A stretch of DNA of 64,000 nt from Pectobacterium punjabense (GCF_012427845.1 NZ_CP038498.1:372001-436000); one strand, 5' to 3'; shown: positions 20,557-32,682, numbered from the stretch's first letter. A program made the numbers and translations. Notes: a model not told the origin generated them from the sequence alone.

Positions 20557-21342
20557 ATGAACAACACTTCCCGGATGCCTGCACTGTTCCTCGGCCATGG
20601 TAGCCCGATGAACGTGTTGGAAAGCAATGCGTATACTCAGGCATGGCAAACGCTGGGTGAGACGCTACCACGTCCGAAGGCGATTATTGCGGTTTCTGCC
20701 CACTGGTATACCCGTGGTACGGCCGTGACGGCGATGGAGAATCCACGCACCATTCATGACTTTGGTGGCTTCCCGAAGGCGCTGTTTGATACACAGTATC
20801 CGGCACCCGGCTCACCTGAGTTAGCGGCGAGAATCCAGCAGGTGCTGGCTCCGCATCCCGTTACCGCCGATCACAGCCAATGGGGTTTGGATCATGGTTC
20901 CTGGGGCGTGCTGATCAAGATGTACCCGAATGCGGATATTCCCGTTGTGCAACTGAGCGTAGACGGCACGCAGCCTGCTGAGTATCACTACGAGCTAGGG
21001 CGCAAGCTGGCGGCACTGCGTGATGAAGGCATTATGATTGTCGCGAGCGGCAACGTGGTGCATAACCTGCGGATGGTGAAATGGGATGGCGACGCGGAGG
21101 CATATCCGTGGGCGATATCATTCAATCAATTTGTGCGTGATAACCTGGCCTATCAGGGCAACGACCATCCGTTGGTTAATTTTATGCAGCACGAAGGGGC
21201 TGCGTTATCCAACCCGACTCCTGACCATTACCTTCCATTGCTCTATGTTCTGGGAAGCTGGGATGGTCGAGAAGCCATCAGCATTCCAGTTGATGGGCTT
21301 GAGATGGGATCGCTAAGTATGCTGTCGGTACAGGTGGGGTAA
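20557..21342 (+). CDS. ygiD: 4,5-DOPA dioxygenase extradiol-family protein YgiD
   Basis: Class III extradiol ring-cleavage dioxygenase fold (261 aa) with a single metal site. His ligands are in LFLGHGSPMN (near 12-21), VSAHWYTRG (near 46-54) and SGNVVHNL (near 166-173). The E. coli orthologue opens L-DOPA in vitro; its physiological substrate is unknown. Two close ATGs exist; AGAGG (20544-20548) is better spaced for 20557 than for 20551. A hairpin follows the gene, and then an ERIC-like repeat. Confidence 0.92.
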   Translation: MNNTSRMPALFLGHGSPMNVLESNAYTQAWQTLGETLPRPKAIIAVSAHWYTRGTAVTAMENPRTIHDFGGFPKALFDTQYPAPGSPELAARIQQVLAPHPVTADHSQWGLDHGSWGVLIKMYPNADIPVVQLSVDGTQPAEYHYELGRKLAALRDEGIMIVASGNVVHNLRMVKWDGDAEAYPWAISFNQFVRDNLAYQGNDHPLVNFMQHEGAALSNPTPDHYLPLLYVLGSWDGREAISIPVDGLEMGSLSMLSVQVG

Positions 21343-21366
21343 CCGACTCTTTGCTTTAGAAATGAA

Positions 21367-21390
21367 GAAGGCACGGTTTTCACCGTGCCT
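21367..21390. terminator. Hairpin after ygiD
   Basis: Inverted repeat AAGGCACGG/CCGTGCCTT with a short TTTTCA loop; only weak U tracts, so termination strength is uncertain. Confidence 0.5.
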
Positions 21391-21392
21391 TC

Positions 21393-21539
21393 TATACTCG
21401 TCATACTTCAAGCTGCATGTATGTTGGCTGCGCTTAAATCTGCTCCCGGCAGATTTGTCACCCGAATCACTTACCTGAGTAAGCTCATCGGGATGCCTTC
21501 TCTTGCCGCCGCCATGCAACTCGAATTATTTAGAGTATA
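21393..21539. repeat. ERIC-like intergenic palindromic repeat
   Basis: About 147 bases with long imperfect inverted termini: TATACTCGTCATACTTCAAG at the left pairs with the complement of the right end CTCGAATTATTTAGAGTATA. The core CACTTACCTGAGTAAGCTCA matches the central part of enterobacterial ERIC/IRU elements. It is a non-coding, probably transcribed element without its own mobility gene, located between converging ygiD and ygiC. Confidence 0.82.
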
Positions 21540-21548
21540 TTTTTCTGC

Positions 21549-22709
21549 TTAATCCAGAATGGTATGCGGATAGAAGCGCGAGAGATCCTGAGTGATCAGC
21601 GCGCGATCTTCACGTACGCCGATACCGCAAGGCTGATCGTCTACCAGCCAACTGCCAATTAGCGTATAGCTGTCGCCAAATTTCGGTAGCGGGTGATACT
21701 GCTGGATAATCATGCCTTCTTCGCCATAAGGGCCGTCGGCTGATGCTATCTCTTTCCCGTTTTCGATGATTTGGATGTTCGCCCCTTCACGTGAAAACAG
21801 TGGCTTGATGACGTAGCTGTCTAGCTCGGGGTGTTCATCTTCCGCAAAGTAGGCGGGAAGCAGGTTGGGGTGATTGGGGAACATTTCCCACAGCATCGGC
21901 AGTAGCGCTTTATTGGAAATGATGCTTTTCCAGGCGGGCTCCAGCCAGCGTACGCCAGCATCTTCCAGCTTGGTGGAAAACATTTCGCGCAGCATGAATT
22001 CCCACGGATACAGCTTGAACAGGTTACTAATTATCTGATTTTCGGGATCGGTAAACTGACCTTTTTCACCGAGACCGATTTCTTCAATGTACAGAAATTC
22101 GCTCGGCAGGCCTGCTTCCAGCGCACAGTCCTGAAGATATTGCACCGTACCGCGATCTTCTTCCGTATCCTGACAGCAAGCGAAGTGCAGCAAGCCAAAG
22201 CCGTGATTCAGCTTCAGCTCCTCAAAACGTTCAATCAGCTTTTCCTGAATGCTGTTGTACTGGTCTGAATTCTGCGGCAACTTCCCAGCGTTGATTTGAT
22301 CTTCCAGCCAGAGCCATTGGAAAAAAGCGGCTTCGTACAACGACGTCGGTGTATCCGCATTGTTTTCCAGCAGCTTGGCTGGGGATTTGCCGTCATAGGC
22401 CAAATCGAGACGTGAATACAGCGAAGGCTGATGGGTACGCCATGAGTGTCTGACGAATTCCCAGGTGTGTTTGGGAATGCGGAATTTGGTGAGCAGCGTG
22501 TCGCTGCTGACGACTTTTTCCACCACTTGCAGACACATTTGGTGCAGCTCTGCTGTCGTTTCTTCCAGCTCTTCTATTTGAGCCAGCGTGAACTGGTAGT
22601 AAGCCTCTTCGCTCCAGTAGGGCTCGCCGTACATGGTGTGAAAACGAAAACCAAACTCGGTCGCTTTTTCCTGCCAGTCAGGACGCGCAGTAATATCTAT
22701 CCGCTTCAT
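21549..22709 (-). CDS. ygiC: Glutathionylspermidine-synthase-like ATP-grasp protein YgiC
   Basis: ATP-grasp ligase (386 aa) of the glutathionylspermidine synthase C-terminal family. It lacks the amidase half of the bifunctional enzyme and its substrate is unknown. Family motifs: [20 protein letters not shown] (near 115-134), [14 protein letters not shown], and the ATP/Mg loop [11 protein letters not shown] followed by GPYGEEGMI and IGSWLV near the C-terminus. It is almost the same length as E. coli YgiC. It is downstream of ygiB with 11 bases between the stop and start, part of the tolC-ygiBC group. Confidence 0.94.
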   Translation of the reverse strand: MKRIDITARPDWQEKATEFGFRFHTMYGEPYWSEEAYYQFTLAQIEELEETTAELHQMCLQVVEKVVSSDTLLTKFRIPKHTWEFVRHSWRTHQPSLYSRLDLAYDGKSPAKLLENNADTPTSLYEAAFFQWLWLEDQINAGKLPQNSDQYNSIQEKLIERFEELKLNHGFGLLHFACCQDTEEDRGTVQYLQDCALEAGLPSEFLYIEEIGLGEKGQFTDPENQIISNLFKLYPWEFMLREMFSTKLEDAGVRWLEPAWKSIISNKALLPMLWEMFPNHPNLLPAYFAEDEHPELDSYVIKPLFSREGANIQIIENGKEIASADGPYGEEGMIIQQYHPLPKFGDSYTLIGSWLVDDQPCGIGVREDRALITQDLSRFYPHTILD

Positions 22710-22720
22710 TCGATACGTCC

Positions 22721-23389
22721 TCAGCCGCCCATACTGCGGGAAGAGCTGGAGTTTGAACTAGCGCTGCTACGCTGCATGCTGGTTTGCTTGGCGACGGTTT
22801 CACCAAAACCACCGCGCGTAATGGTGGATGTCGTTGCAGGCTTCGGTGCGAGTGCGGTTTTAGGCACCGTCATGGTACGGCCTGTCGTCGCGTTGCCGTA
22901 GTTTTTGCCAGCAGCATCAACGAATTTGCCGTTAGCCGGGCTGGTGGGGGATTTTGAACTGAACAACGGCTGCTGTGTGAAACCAGCCCCGCCACTCATC
23001 ATTCGACCCATCATGTAACCCGCCATCAGCGGCATCCAGGACATCCCACCGCCCTGTTGCGATTCTGCTGCCATACCTGCCTGTGCAGGGGCTTGGGTAC
23101 ACTGTGCTTCACCGAATTCTGCTACGCAATCTTCTTTTGTCGCGTATTTGGGTGCCGTTTTTTCCGCTTCTTTTAATGCATTATTGTATGCGGTGGTGCA
23201 TTGGGCAGCCATTGACGGGTTAGCTGACGAACAGTCATCCGCATTCTGGTAGAGGGAGACGGTTTCATCGGTTTGTTCGCAGCCCGCGAGGAAAAATACA
23301 GCGCTGACGGCTAAGGCAACAGGTGCCAGACGGTACGTTCGCCATTCCTTGCGGAACGTTTCCTGATTAATATTTTTTGTACGTTTCAT
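22721..23389 (-). CDS. ygiB: DUF1190 family lipoprotein-like protein YgiB
   Basis: Exported 222-aa DUF1190 protein. The N-terminal hydrophobic segment (about 22-36) ends in FFLAGC with probable lipidated Cys37. Several cysteines follow in a DUF1190 pattern ([25 protein letters not shown]). The C-terminal tail is Ser/Gly-rich low complexity ending SSSSRSMGG, also seen in E. coli. Met at 23389 is chosen because the earlier in-frame start (23428) would add residues ahead of the signal region. Function is unknown; it is grouped with tolC and ygiC. Confidence 0.92.
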   Translation of the reverse strand: MKRTKNINQETFRKEWRTYRLAPVALAVSAVFFLAGCEQTDETVSLYQNADDCSSANPSMAAQCTTAYNNALKEAEKTAPKYATKEDCVAEFGEAQCTQAPAQAGMAAESQQGGGMSWMPLMAGYMMGRMMSGGAGFTQQPLFSSKSPTSPANGKFVDAAGKNYGNATTGRTMTVPKTALAPKPATTSTITRGGFGETVAKQTSMQRSSASSNSSSSRSMGG

Positions 23390-23611
23390 TGTGTTTATCC
23401 CAGAGCAAAGTGTCACGATTAATGACAAATATGTGTCGCTAAGAATAGGGGAACGTTGCCTGAATTTAAAGCGCCAATGGTATGAATGGCCGCAACGAGC
23501 GGACTCTTTACGTTGTTATACACTCTGTTGTGCGACGTTTCGCTTTATAGCGTACGTGACAACTTCAGCATTCCGGTGCAGTCACCTTCTTCTGTGGGGA
23601 AAGCGTAGGCA

Positions 23612-23640
23612 TGAAAAAGGGGGAACGGTGGTTCCCCCTT
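23612..23640 (-). terminator. Terminator downstream of tolC
   Basis: Ten-base perfect stem AAGGGGGAAC/GTTCCCCCTT (23617-23626 with 23631-23640) followed on the minus strand by a short U run. It lies between tolC and ygiB, so ygiBC expression from the tolC promoter may be limited. Confidence 0.75.
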
Positions 23641-23670
23641 GTATCGGATAGTGGCTAGCGCCGCTACGGA

Positions 23671-25065
23671 TTAACGCTGCGTTGAGGCAGTCGTCGTCTG
23701 CGGGGCACTGTTGTCCGTTACGGTAGGCGTGGTTGATACTGGTTGACCCAGTGACGCATTCAACGCTTGCAGATCGTTTTCATTCAGCGTGCCCTGAGCG
23801 GACTTAATGTTTAACTGGTTGATCAGATAATCATAACGTGCGCTAGAGAGTTGCTGTTTGGCGTTATACAACGTGGTGGTGGCATCCAGGACGTCAACGA
23901 TGGTACGTGTTCCTACCTGATAGCCCGCTTCCATTGCATCCAGAGAGCTTTGTGCAGACACTTCAGCCTGTTTGTAAGCGTTGATGCTGCTAATGGAAGC
24001 AGAGATGTTGTTGAACGATGAACGAACAACTTGGATCACAGAACGGTGCGCACTTTCCAGCAGCTCACTGGAGCTGACATAGCGGTGCTGTGCCTGCTTC
24101 ACCTGAGAGTTGGTGATACCGCCGTTGTACAGCGGAAGCGTAAAGTTGATACCCACTCGGTGCTGTCCAGCGTCTGAATCGTTAAACGAATTACCACTCT
24201 GCGTTCTTGAGCCTGAATAGCGGGTATCGCTCACACCCGTCGATGCGGTGAGATCCAGTGTCGGCATATAGCCCGTTTCGGATGAGCGAATTTGCTCACG
24301 AGCCAAATCCTGGCTTAAACGTGCGGACAACAGGTTCAAGTTGCGGCTTTCCGCTTCTTTCAACAGATTGTTGACGGCTTCAGGTTTCTGAGTCGAAAAA
24401 CGCTCGATGTTCAGGCCCGCTAACTGCGGATAGAAATTGCCAGTAATCTGGCGTAGTGATTCCAGTGCGTTGTCCAGCGTATTACGCGTCAGAACCTCAT
24501 TAGCCAGCACGCTGTCATACTGCGCACGGGCGTTCTGGACATCGGTAATCGCAACCAGACCCACGTTGAAGCGCTGCGTCGTTTGGTCTAGCTGACGATA
24601 AATTGCCTGTTTCTGAGCGCTGATATAGGACAAAGAGTCAATCGCGCGCAGCACATTGAAATAGGCGGTCGCCGTGTTCAGCATCAGATTTTGCTGTGCC
24701 GTCTGGTACACGACGTCTTCGATACCGGCTTGTTTTTCTTGCAGCGTCAGCGCACGCCATTTGGACATGTCGAACAGCGTCTGGGTCAGTTGTAATGACG
24801 CGCTTTTCTCATTGCTGTTGACGCCATTACTGTCACGGTAGCCCTTGTTATAGGTATAACCCGCGTTGATCCCCAACTGCGGCAGTAACGGGCTGCGAGC
24901 TTCGTTGATTCTTTCAAACGCGGCTTCACGCGTTGCCGCAGAGCTGCGTAAATCTGGGTTGGTGCTTTTTGCCTGCTGGTAGACCTGTAACAGGTTTTCC
25001 GCCTGACTCATGGCGCTAAAACCACCCAGGCTCAGACCAATAAGAAGAGGGAGCAATTTCTTCAT
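23671..25065 (-). CDS. tolC: Outer-membrane efflux channel TolC
   Basis: Trimeric outer-membrane channel-tunnel (464 aa) shared by RND, MFS and ABC exporters and type I secretion. A signal peptide (MKKLLPLLIGLSLGGFSAMSQA) is followed by two OEP repeats with the typical EARSPLLPQLG and GLVAITDVQNARAQYD, and the mirror motif GTRTIVDVLDATTTLYNAKQQ. The C-terminal tail after the second repeat is shorter than in E. coli (493 aa precursor). The ATG at 25065 is preferred because AAGGA is correctly spaced; the ATG at 25071 touches the ribosome site. Confidence 0.97.
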   Translation of the reverse strand: MKKLLPLLIGLSLGGFSAMSQAENLLQVYQQAKSTNPDLRSSAATREAAFERINEARSPLLPQLGINAGYTYNKGYRDSNGVNSNEKSASLQLTQTLFDMSKWRALTLQEKQAGIEDVVYQTAQQNLMLNTATAYFNVLRAIDSLSYISAQKQAIYRQLDQTTQRFNVGLVAITDVQNARAQYDSVLANEVLTRNTLDNALESLRQITGNFYPQLAGLNIERFSTQKPEAVNNLLKEAESRNLNLLSARLSQDLAREQIRSSETGYMPTLDLTASTGVSDTRYSGSRTQSGNSFNDSDAGQHRVGINFTLPLYNGGITNSQVKQAQHRYVSSSELLESAHRSVIQVVRSSFNNISASISSINAYKQAEVSAQSSLDAMEAGYQVGTRTIVDVLDATTTLYNAKQQLSSARYDYLINQLNIKSAQGTLNENDLQALNASLGQPVSTTPTVTDNSAPQTTTASTQR

Positions 25066-25118
25066 TTGCATTCCTTGTTGTGCAGCAATCTCGCTATGGT
25101 AGCGCTGTCTGTAGACGA

Positions 25119-25148
25119 ATAATTGTCGATTCTATCAGAATCTGCCAA
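25119..25148 (-). promoter_or_regulatory. Possible tolC promoter
   Basis: Minus-strand TTGGCA (complement of 25143-25148), 18-base spacer, AATTAT (complement of 25119-25124). Moderate match only; no mar/sox/rob box was assigned. Confidence 0.35.
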
Positions 25149-25337
25149 TAGGATAAGGTAGCTGAACGTGCCATCTTTCAGCGCAATACGTCCGAAAGGT
25201 CAGGTAAATTGACCCTTTGGGTGATTCAGTGCGACGTTTTGTTGTTCAGTAAGATACCGAAAAGCGATGCGGTGTGCGGGTATAACCCTCGGTTTCGCTG
25301 ACGTCACGCCTAATAAATGCTCAAAAACAATGATGAG

Positions 25338-25343
25338 TATAAT
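25338..25343 (+). promoter_or_regulatory. Possible nudF operon -10 element
   Basis: Perfect TATAAT, with the expected start about 50 bases upstream of the nudF ATG. The -35 hexamer is weak. The remainder of the 25066-25403 divergent intergenic region shows nothing further that I recognise. Confidence 0.45.
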
Positions 25344-25403
25344 GACAGTGGGTTCCGCCCTACAATACCGGATTCCATGAATACTTGTTACAGGAGTGCA
25401 GCT

Positions 25404-26036
25404 ATGGTGTCTTCCGTGTCCGGCCCCGTTACTTTCACCAAAGATGATGTAGAAATTATTGCACGTGAAAAACTGTATGACGGTTTTTTTTCGCTGGAGC
25501 GTTACCGTTTCCGCCACCGCCTGTTTAATGGCGGTATGAGCGGTGAAGTCAGCCGTGAGATCTTAGAGCGTGGTCACGCCGTCGTGCTGCTGCCTTACGA
25601 TCCGGTACGGGATGAAGTGGTACTGATAGAACAGATTCGTATTGCGGCCTATGACACCAGTGCGTCTCCCTGGCTGTTTGAGCTGGTGGCTGGCATGATT
25701 GAGCCAGGAGAAAGTCACGAAGAGGTGGCACGGCGTGAAGCGGAAGAAGAAGCAGGATTAAGGGTTGGCCGCTGCCGACCGATAATCAACTATCTTGCCA
25801 GTCCCGGCGGTACCAGTGAACGTCTGGCCGTGATGGTGGGCGAAGTGGATACACGTACGGCGAAAGGGATTCACGGTCTGGCGGAAGAAAACGAAGATAT
25901 CCGCGTGCATGTGGTGAGCCGAGAACAAAGTTATCAATGGGTTGAGGACGGTATCGTTGATAACGCTGCATCTGTCATTGCCTTGCAATGGTTAGCGTTG
26001 CACCATGAAGAACTGAAACGTACGTGGGTGGATTGA
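25404..26036 (+). CDS. nudF: ADP-ribose pyrophosphatase NudF
   Basis: Cytoplasmic Nudix hydrolase (210 aa) splitting ADP-ribose to AMP and ribose 5-phosphate. The Nudix box is complete at residues 97-119 ([20 protein letters not shown] plus AGL), matching GX5EX7REUXEEXGU. Other family wording includes [12 protein letters not shown] and [10 protein letters not shown]. The frame opens at 25317, but the ATG at 25404 has CAGGAG 7 bases upstream (25391-25396) and gives the E. coli length. It is the first gene of nudF-yqiB-cpdA-yqiA-parE. Confidence 0.96.
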   Translation: MVSSVSGPVTFTKDDVEIIAREKLYDGFFSLERYRFRHRLFNGGMSGEVSREILERGHAVVLLPYDPVRDEVVLIEQIRIAAYDTSASPWLFELVAGMIEPGESHEEVARREAEEEAGLRVGRCRPIINYLASPGGTSERLAVMVGEVDTRTAKGIHGLAEENEDIRVHVVSREQSYQWVEDGIVDNAASVIALQWLALHHEELKRTWVD

Positions 26037-26040
26037 ATTG

Positions 26041-26472
26041 ATGAAACGTTATACCCCGGATTTCCCAGCCATGATGAGGCTATGTGAAACTAACTTCATG
26101 CAATTGCGGCGTTTGCTGCCAAAAATTGATGAAGTTGGTGAAATCGCGGTTTATCACGTCAATAATGCGGTCTATCAACTGACGATTCTTGAATCTACTC
26201 GCTATACGTCATTGGTTGAGATTAAGCAGACGGCACCTGCTGTCAGCTATTGGAGTCTGCCAATGATGAGCGTTAGGCTGTATCATGATGCGTTGGTTGC
26301 GGAAGTGTGTGCCAGCCAGCAGATCTTTCGCTTCAAAGCACGTTATGATTATCCTAATAAGAAGTTACACCAACGTGACGAAAAGCATCAAATTAATCAG
26401 TTTCTTGCTGATTGGCTAAAGTATTGTTTGGCGTATGGTTCGATGTCGATACCGGTTTTTGATACCCAATAG
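26041..26472 (+). CDS. yqiB: DUF1249 family protein YqiB
   Basis: Conserved 143-aa cytoplasmic protein of unknown function (DUF1249). It matches E. coli YqiB almost residue for residue: [19 protein letters not shown] at the start and [20 protein letters not shown] near 99-118. It starts 4 bases after the nudF stop, indicating co-transcription. Confidence 0.93.
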   Translation: MKRYTPDFPAMMRLCETNFMQLRRLLPKIDEVGEIAVYHVNNAVYQLTILESTRYTSLVEIKQTAPAVSYWSLPMMSVRLYHDALVAEVCASQQIFRFKARYDYPNKKLHQRDEKHQINQFLADWLKYCLAYGSMSIPVFDTQ

Positions 26473-26578
26473 ATTTCAATGTGCAGGAAAGTGGCCGTCG
26501 AGCCATAAGGGAAACCAACGTACTCTGCAATTTGAAAGATGACGGGTAGAGACAGATTTACGTAACCAAGGACACCAT

Positions 26579-27406
26579 TTGGAAAGCCTGTTGACACTGC
26601 CTGTGGCGAGTGGCGCCAGAGTCAGGATTTTACAAATAACAGATACCCATCTTTTTGCGGGCGAGCATGAAACCTTGCTGGGTATCAACACCTATCGTAG
26701 CTATCACGCTGTGCTGAATGCCATCAAGGTTCGGCAGGATGCGTTTGATTTGATTGTGGCGACGGGCGATTTGGCGCAGGATCATACGCTGCAAGCCTAT
26801 CACCATTTCTCACGCGGGATTGCACAGATCCCAGCCCCTTGCGTGTGGCTTCCGGGTAACCACGATTTCCAACCCGCGATGGTCGATGCGCTGGCTGATG
26901 CCGGTATTGCGCCGTCCAAGCATGTACTGCTGGGCGACAAATGGCAGATCATCTTATTGGATAGCCAAGTGTTCGGCGTACCGCACGGTGAACTGAGTGA
27001 ATACCAGCTTGAATGGCTGGAGCGTAGCCTGAAAAGTCAGCCTGACCGCTTTACGTTACTGCTGCTGCACCATCATCCTCATCCTTCCGGCTGTACCTGG
27101 CTCGATCAACACAGCTTGCGCAACGCCCATAATCTGTCTGCGGTACTGGATCGCTATCCGAAGGTGAACACCGTGCTGTGTGGGCATATTCATCAGGAGA
27201 TGGATTTTGACTGGCATGGTCGACGTTTGCTGGCAACGCCGTCGACCTGCGTACAGTTCAAACCGCACTGTACTAATTTCACTATTGATGACGTGGCACC
27301 GGGATGGCGCTATTTGGATCTGCTGCCGGATGGTCGTCTGGAAACTGAAGTCTATCGCCTGTCGGGCAGCGAATTCCTGCCTGATATGGATTCGGACGGT
27401 TACTAA
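26579..27406 (+). CDS. cpdA: 3',5'-cyclic AMP phosphodiesterase CpdA
   Basis: Metallophosphoesterase (275 aa) that hydrolyses cAMP and so tunes CRP signalling. All class III dinuclear-metal motifs are visible: DTHLF (Asp22, His24), [21 protein letters not shown] and CGHIHQEMD. The start is TTG at 26579, supported by AAGGA at 26568-26572 and by the N-terminal wording MESLLTLP shared with E. coli CpdA. A rare start codon may keep expression low. The stop overlaps the yqiA start by one base (TAATG). Confidence 0.95.
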   Translation: MESLLTLPVASGARVRILQITDTHLFAGEHETLLGINTYRSYHAVLNAIKVRQDAFDLIVATGDLAQDHTLQAYHHFSRGIAQIPAPCVWLPGNHDFQPAMVDALADAGIAPSKHVLLGDKWQIILLDSQVFGVPHGELSEYQLEWLERSLKSQPDRFTLLLLHHHPHPSGCTWLDQHSLRNAHNLSAVLDRYPKVNTVLCGHIHQEMDFDWHGRRLLATPSTCVQFKPHCTNFTIDDVAPGWRYLDLLPDGRLETEVYRLSGSEFLPDMDSDGY

Positions 27407-27987
27407 TGCCTACGCTTCTTTATCTTCATGGCTTCAACAGTACGCCACAGTCGGCGAAAGCCACGGCGCTGAAAACGTGGCTGGCAGAGCAGCATCCTGA
27501 AATTGACATGGTGATTCCACAGCTTCCGCCTTATCCGGCGGAGGCCGCCGAGATGATGGAATCGTTGATTATGGAGCGGGCGGGGCGTCCGGTGGGCATT
27601 GTTGGTTCTTCCCTCGGTGGTTATTATGCCACTTGGCTATCCCAGTGTTTTATGCTGCCTGCCGTGGTGGTGAATCCTGCGGTGAAGCCGTTTGAACTGT
27701 TGCTGGACCATCTGGGTGAATACCAGAACCCCTACACCGGCGAACAATATGTGCTAGAGTCTCGGCACGTGTACGATCTGAAGGTCATGCAGGTTGACCG
27801 GCTGGAATCGCCGGATTTGCTCTGGCTGCTGTTGCAGACGGGGGATGAGGTTCTGGACTATCGTCAGGCAGTCGCGTATTACACGGCCTGCCGTCAAACT
27901 GTGGAGTCAGGGGGCAATCATGCCTTTGTTGGATTTGAGCACTTTTTCACACCGATTGTGAATTTTTTAGGGCTCACGACAGACTGA
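27406..27987 (+). CDS. yqiA: Esterase YqiA
   Basis: Alpha/beta-hydrolase of 193 aa with esterase activity on short acyl substrates in E. coli. The nucleophile elbow GSSLGG places the catalytic serine at residue 69; [12 protein letters not shown] near 5-16 is the oxyanion-loop region and [10 protein letters not shown] near the C-terminus holds the catalytic histidine. Its start codon shares a base with the cpdA stop codon. parE follows after 84 bases. Confidence 0.94.
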   Translation: MPTLLYLHGFNSTPQSAKATALKTWLAEQHPEIDMVIPQLPPYPAEAAEMMESLIMERAGRPVGIVGSSLGGYYATWLSQCFMLPAVVVNPAVKPFELLLDHLGEYQNPYTGEQYVLESRHVYDLKVMQVDRLESPDLLWLLLQTGDEVLDYRQAVAYYTACRQTVESGGNHAFVGFEHFFTPIVNFLGLTTD

Positions 27988-28035
27988 ACCGCCGCATATG
28001 CATTGAAAAACGAATCGCCGAAAGCGGTTTGTTAA

Positions 28036-29967
<1,932 letters not shown>

Positions 29968-30009
29968 CGTCTTGCTCAGGTACCTCATCGACGGCAGGTA
30001 TATTCGCGT

Positions 30010-30906
30010 ATGAAAGTCACGCTTGAGGAACTTCAGGCTTTTGTCGTTGTGATCGAAATGGGCTCGATCACGGCGGCAGCGGAACAGCTTGGGCAAACCA
30101 CATCGGGGATCAGCCGGGCGTTGCGGCGTCTGGAGGACAAACTGGGTACAACCTTGCTGCATCGTACTACGCGACGTCTCTCGCTTTCCGAAGAAGGCAC
30201 GATGTTTCTTGAACACGCCCGTGGTGTGATTCACGCGGTGGAACATGCTGAAGAGCAGGTGTTGCTGCGTCATGAGCAGCCGAGCGGGCGGTTACGGATC
30301 AACTCGGCTTCCGCATTTATACAGCATGTGATTGTACCTCTGGTGCCGGAATTTCGCCGCCGCTATCCAAAAATCATTCTTGAACTCAACACGGATGATT
30401 TCATCATCGATCTGCTGGAACAGCATATCGATATCGCCATTCGCATTGGTACGCTTAAAGACTCCACCATTCATGCGCGGCCGCTCGGATCAAGCAAACT
30501 GCGCATTGTCGCCAGTCCTGAGTATCTGCAACAGCACGGAACACCCACGACGGTCGAGTCACTCGCTGACCATCTTTGCCTGGGATTTACTCAGGTAGAG
30601 TCGCTGAACCACTGGCCGCTTCGGCATGGGCTTCAGGACTTTTATCCCATTACGCCAGCGCTGTTGGCATCAAATGGTGAGATATTGCGCCAGCTTGCGC
30701 TACGAGGCGAAGGGATTGTGCGTATGTCTACCTTCCTGATTCGGGACGATTTGGCGGCGGGGCGACTGGTGCCGATCCTTACCGAGGAAACGGTGGAAGC
30801 CAGTCTGCCAGTTTATGCGGTGTATTATCGCAATAGCCAACTGGCGGCACGTATTAGCTGTTTTCTTGATTTTATGAGCGAGAAGCTCACGGAAAACCCG
30901 CTGTGA
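30010..30906 (+). CDS. LysR-family transcriptional regulator
   Basis: Typical 298-aa LysR regulator: a winged HTH at residues 1-62 (ELQAFVVVIEMGSITAAAEQ and the recognition helix TTSGISRALRRLEDKLG), then a substrate-binding domain from about residue 90 (LRINSASAFIQHVIVPLVPE). The inducer is unknown. It lies 42 bases after parE and converges on mdaB. A link to mdaB is only positional: LysR regulators usually act on a divergent gene, and here the gene upstream is parE. Confidence 0.88.
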   Translation: MKVTLEELQAFVVVIEMGSITAAAEQLGQTTSGISRALRRLEDKLGTTLLHRTTRRLSLSEEGTMFLEHARGVIHAVEHAEEQVLLRHEQPSGRLRINSASAFIQHVIVPLVPEFRRRYPKIILELNTDDFIIDLLEQHIDIAIRIGTLKDSTIHARPLGSSKLRIVASPEYLQQHGTPTTVESLADHLCLGFTQVESLNHWPLRHGLQDFYPITPALLASNGEILRQLALRGEGIVRMSTFLIRDDLAAGRLVPILTEETVEASLPVYAVYYRNSQLAARISCFLDFMSEKLTENPL

Positions 30907-30946
30907 AGCGTGATTCACAGCGGTACCGAAGCGCGTAAATCACCGA

Positions 30947-31528
30947 TTAGGCAAAGAGTTCGTCCAGATGCTGACGGTAGTTTGCAAGATAAGCAGGGAC
31001 GTCCGGTGCCTTTATCACATCATTGCAGATGAAGGTCGGCAGTGGGGATAGCCCGATAAACTGGTTAGCTTTGTGGAACGGCAGATAAACTCCGTCCACC
31101 CCGACACCGTGGAAGAACTGATCGGGATCGTCAAAGGCTTCCAGCGGCGCATTCCACGTCAGAGACAGCATATATTTGCGGCCTTGTAATAGCCCACCAG
31201 AACCGTATTTCTTGCTGGCATCCGAACGGCTGCGGCCATCGCTGGCGTAAAGCGAGCCGTGACCGGCGGTAAACACGTCATCGATGTATTTCTTCAAGAT
31301 CCACGGCGTATCCATCCACCAACCCGGCATCTGATAAATGATGGTATCGGCCCACAGGTAGTTCTGAATTTCCTGTTCAATATCATAGCCGTTGTCCACG
31401 ACCGTCACACGAACGTCGTGACCTTTATCGCGTAGAAAACTGGCGGCGACCTCAGTAAGGGTATGGTTCAATTCGCCTTTGGAATGAGCGAACGATTTGC
31501 CCGCGTTAATCAGCAATGTGTTCTGCAT
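30947..31528 (-). CDS. mdaB: NADPH:quinone reductase MdaB (modulator of drug activity B)
   Basis: Flavodoxin-fold FAD-dependent quinone reductase (193 aa) that makes two-electron reductions of quinones using NADPH, protecting against redox cycling. It matches E. coli MdaB in WADTIIYQMPGWWMDTPW (near 58-75), KKYIDDVFTAGHG (near 79-91), YGSGGLLQGRKYMLSLTWNA and FFHGVGVDGVYLPFHKANQF. Monocistronic, with its own promoter expected upstream of 31528. It neighbours parE as in E. coli, but with a LysR gene in between. Confidence 0.95.
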   Translation of the reverse strand: MQNTLLINAGKSFAHSKGELNHTLTEVAASFLRDKGHDVRVTVVDNGYDIEQEIQNYLWADTIIYQMPGWWMDTPWILKKYIDDVFTAGHGSLYASDGRSRSDASKKYGSGGLLQGRKYMLSLTWNAPLEAFDDPDQFFHGVGVDGVYLPFHKANQFIGLSPLPTFICNDVIKAPDVPAYLANYRQHLDELFA

Positions 31529-31680
31529 AGGTCTGTTCTCGAATAGGTTATCAACGAAGAGGTTGGGCGTAGTCTAGAGGAGAGATTCGTGCAGAAAAAT
31601 GGGCGGTAGCGCATAACACTGTTGACTGAATATCAACAATCAGAAGCAGGATAGTGTTCTATTGAAATAATGTGGTCGGA

Positions 31681-31710
31681 GGAAAAGGCAAGAGAATCCT
31701 CCCTTGCCTT
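31681..31710 (-). terminator. Possible terminator of the PTS/aldolase operon
   Basis: Stem AAGGCAAG/CTTGCCTT (31685-31692 with 31703-31710) just past the last aldolase gene; the minus-strand U tract is short. Confidence 0.55.
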
Positions 31711-31730
31711 GTGCAGATCGTGTGGCGTAT

Positions 31731-32594
31731 CTATCGATATAAACTGGCTTTTCCCGTGGAGCCGAAGAGCGCCATTTTATAGCGAATCACCTCTTTTGCC
31801 GCCTTAATCGGTTCCGGGTAGATGGCATTAGGGTCCCACCAGGTTTCACGACTGAGGATTTCTCGCGCTTTCTGGAAATAGGCGAATTTCATGTCGCTGG
31901 AGATATTGATTTTGCCCACGCCAAGCGTCACCGCTTCGGCAATTTCGGCGTCCGGGTTGGCTGAACCGCCATGCAGGACAAGCGGAATCGAAACCCGTTG
32001 CGAAATATCCCGCAGGATATGCATTTGCAGCTCTGGCTTCAGGTCTTTGGGGTAAATGCCGTGCGCCGTGCCGATGGCGACGGCTAATGTATCAACGCCC
32101 GTCCGGTTGACGAAATCTTCCGCCTGTTCGGGGTCGGTGTAGATCACTTTGCTGACGCCGCCTTCTATCGTGGTGCCGGTGTCACCAATCGTGCCTAACT
32201 CCCCCTCCACGGAAACGCCAACGGCGTGCGCCAGTTTCACCACTTCCGTGGTGAGCGCCACGTTCTCCTCATAAGGCAGCAGCGATCCGTCGATCATGAC
32301 GGAGGTAAACCCGCACTGAATGGCACGCAAAACGTGTGCGATCGAGGCGCCATGATCGAGGTGGATGACAAACGGTACGGGGCTGCGCAGCGTTCTTTCT
32401 CGCACATAGGCGAAGAACTCATCGGTCACGAATTCCAGCTCGCTCGGGTGAATAGAAATAATGGCAGGAGTATTCGTTGCTTCGGCTTCTTCCACTACGG
32501 CGCGGATAAAGCAGCTATCGGCGACGTTAAACGCGCCAATAGCGAAACGGTGTTCACGCGTGGGTCTCAGGATATCGGTCATTGAAATCAACAT
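31731..32594 (-). CDS. Class II ketose-bisphosphate aldolase (GatY/KbaY/YdjI-like), copy 1
   Basis: Zn-dependent class II aldolase of 287 aa, last gene of the PTS operon. Metal/active-site motifs: HLDHG near 80-84, GSLLPYEENV (near 104-113), VEGELGTIGD (near 131-140), IGTAHGIYPKD (near 176-186) and VLHGGSA (near 208-214). The family cleaves fructose- or tagatose-type 1-phosphates or bisphosphates to DHAP and an aldehyde. It is probably the enzyme that splits the phosphosugar produced by the linked PTS; the sugar is not identifiable from sequence. Confidence 0.85.
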   Translation of the reverse strand: MLISMTDILRPTREHRFAIGAFNVADSCFIRAVVEEAEATNTPAIISIHPSELEFVTDEFFAYVRERTLRSPVPFVIHLDHGASIAHVLRAIQCGFTSVMIDGSLLPYEENVALTTEVVKLAHAVGVSVEGELGTIGDTGTTIEGGVSKVIYTDPEQAEDFVNRTGVDTLAVAIGTAHGIYPKDLKPELQMHILRDISQRVSIPLVLHGGSANPDAEIAEAVTLGVGKINISSDMKFAYFQKAREILSRETWWDPNAIYPEPIKAAKEVIRYKMALFGSTGKASLYR

Positions 32595-32682
32595 GTTATG
32601 TCTCTCCTGTGTCGGATAAAGGGCAAAGCGTTCCTGTACCAGTGGAAAACCACTGATGAGAAAGTGAGTAAAGGGCTAACGG

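Noticed and set aside
25317..25403. Upstream in-frame extension of nudF
   Set aside because: The region contains the probable promoter, and the ATG at 25404 has the good ribosome site.
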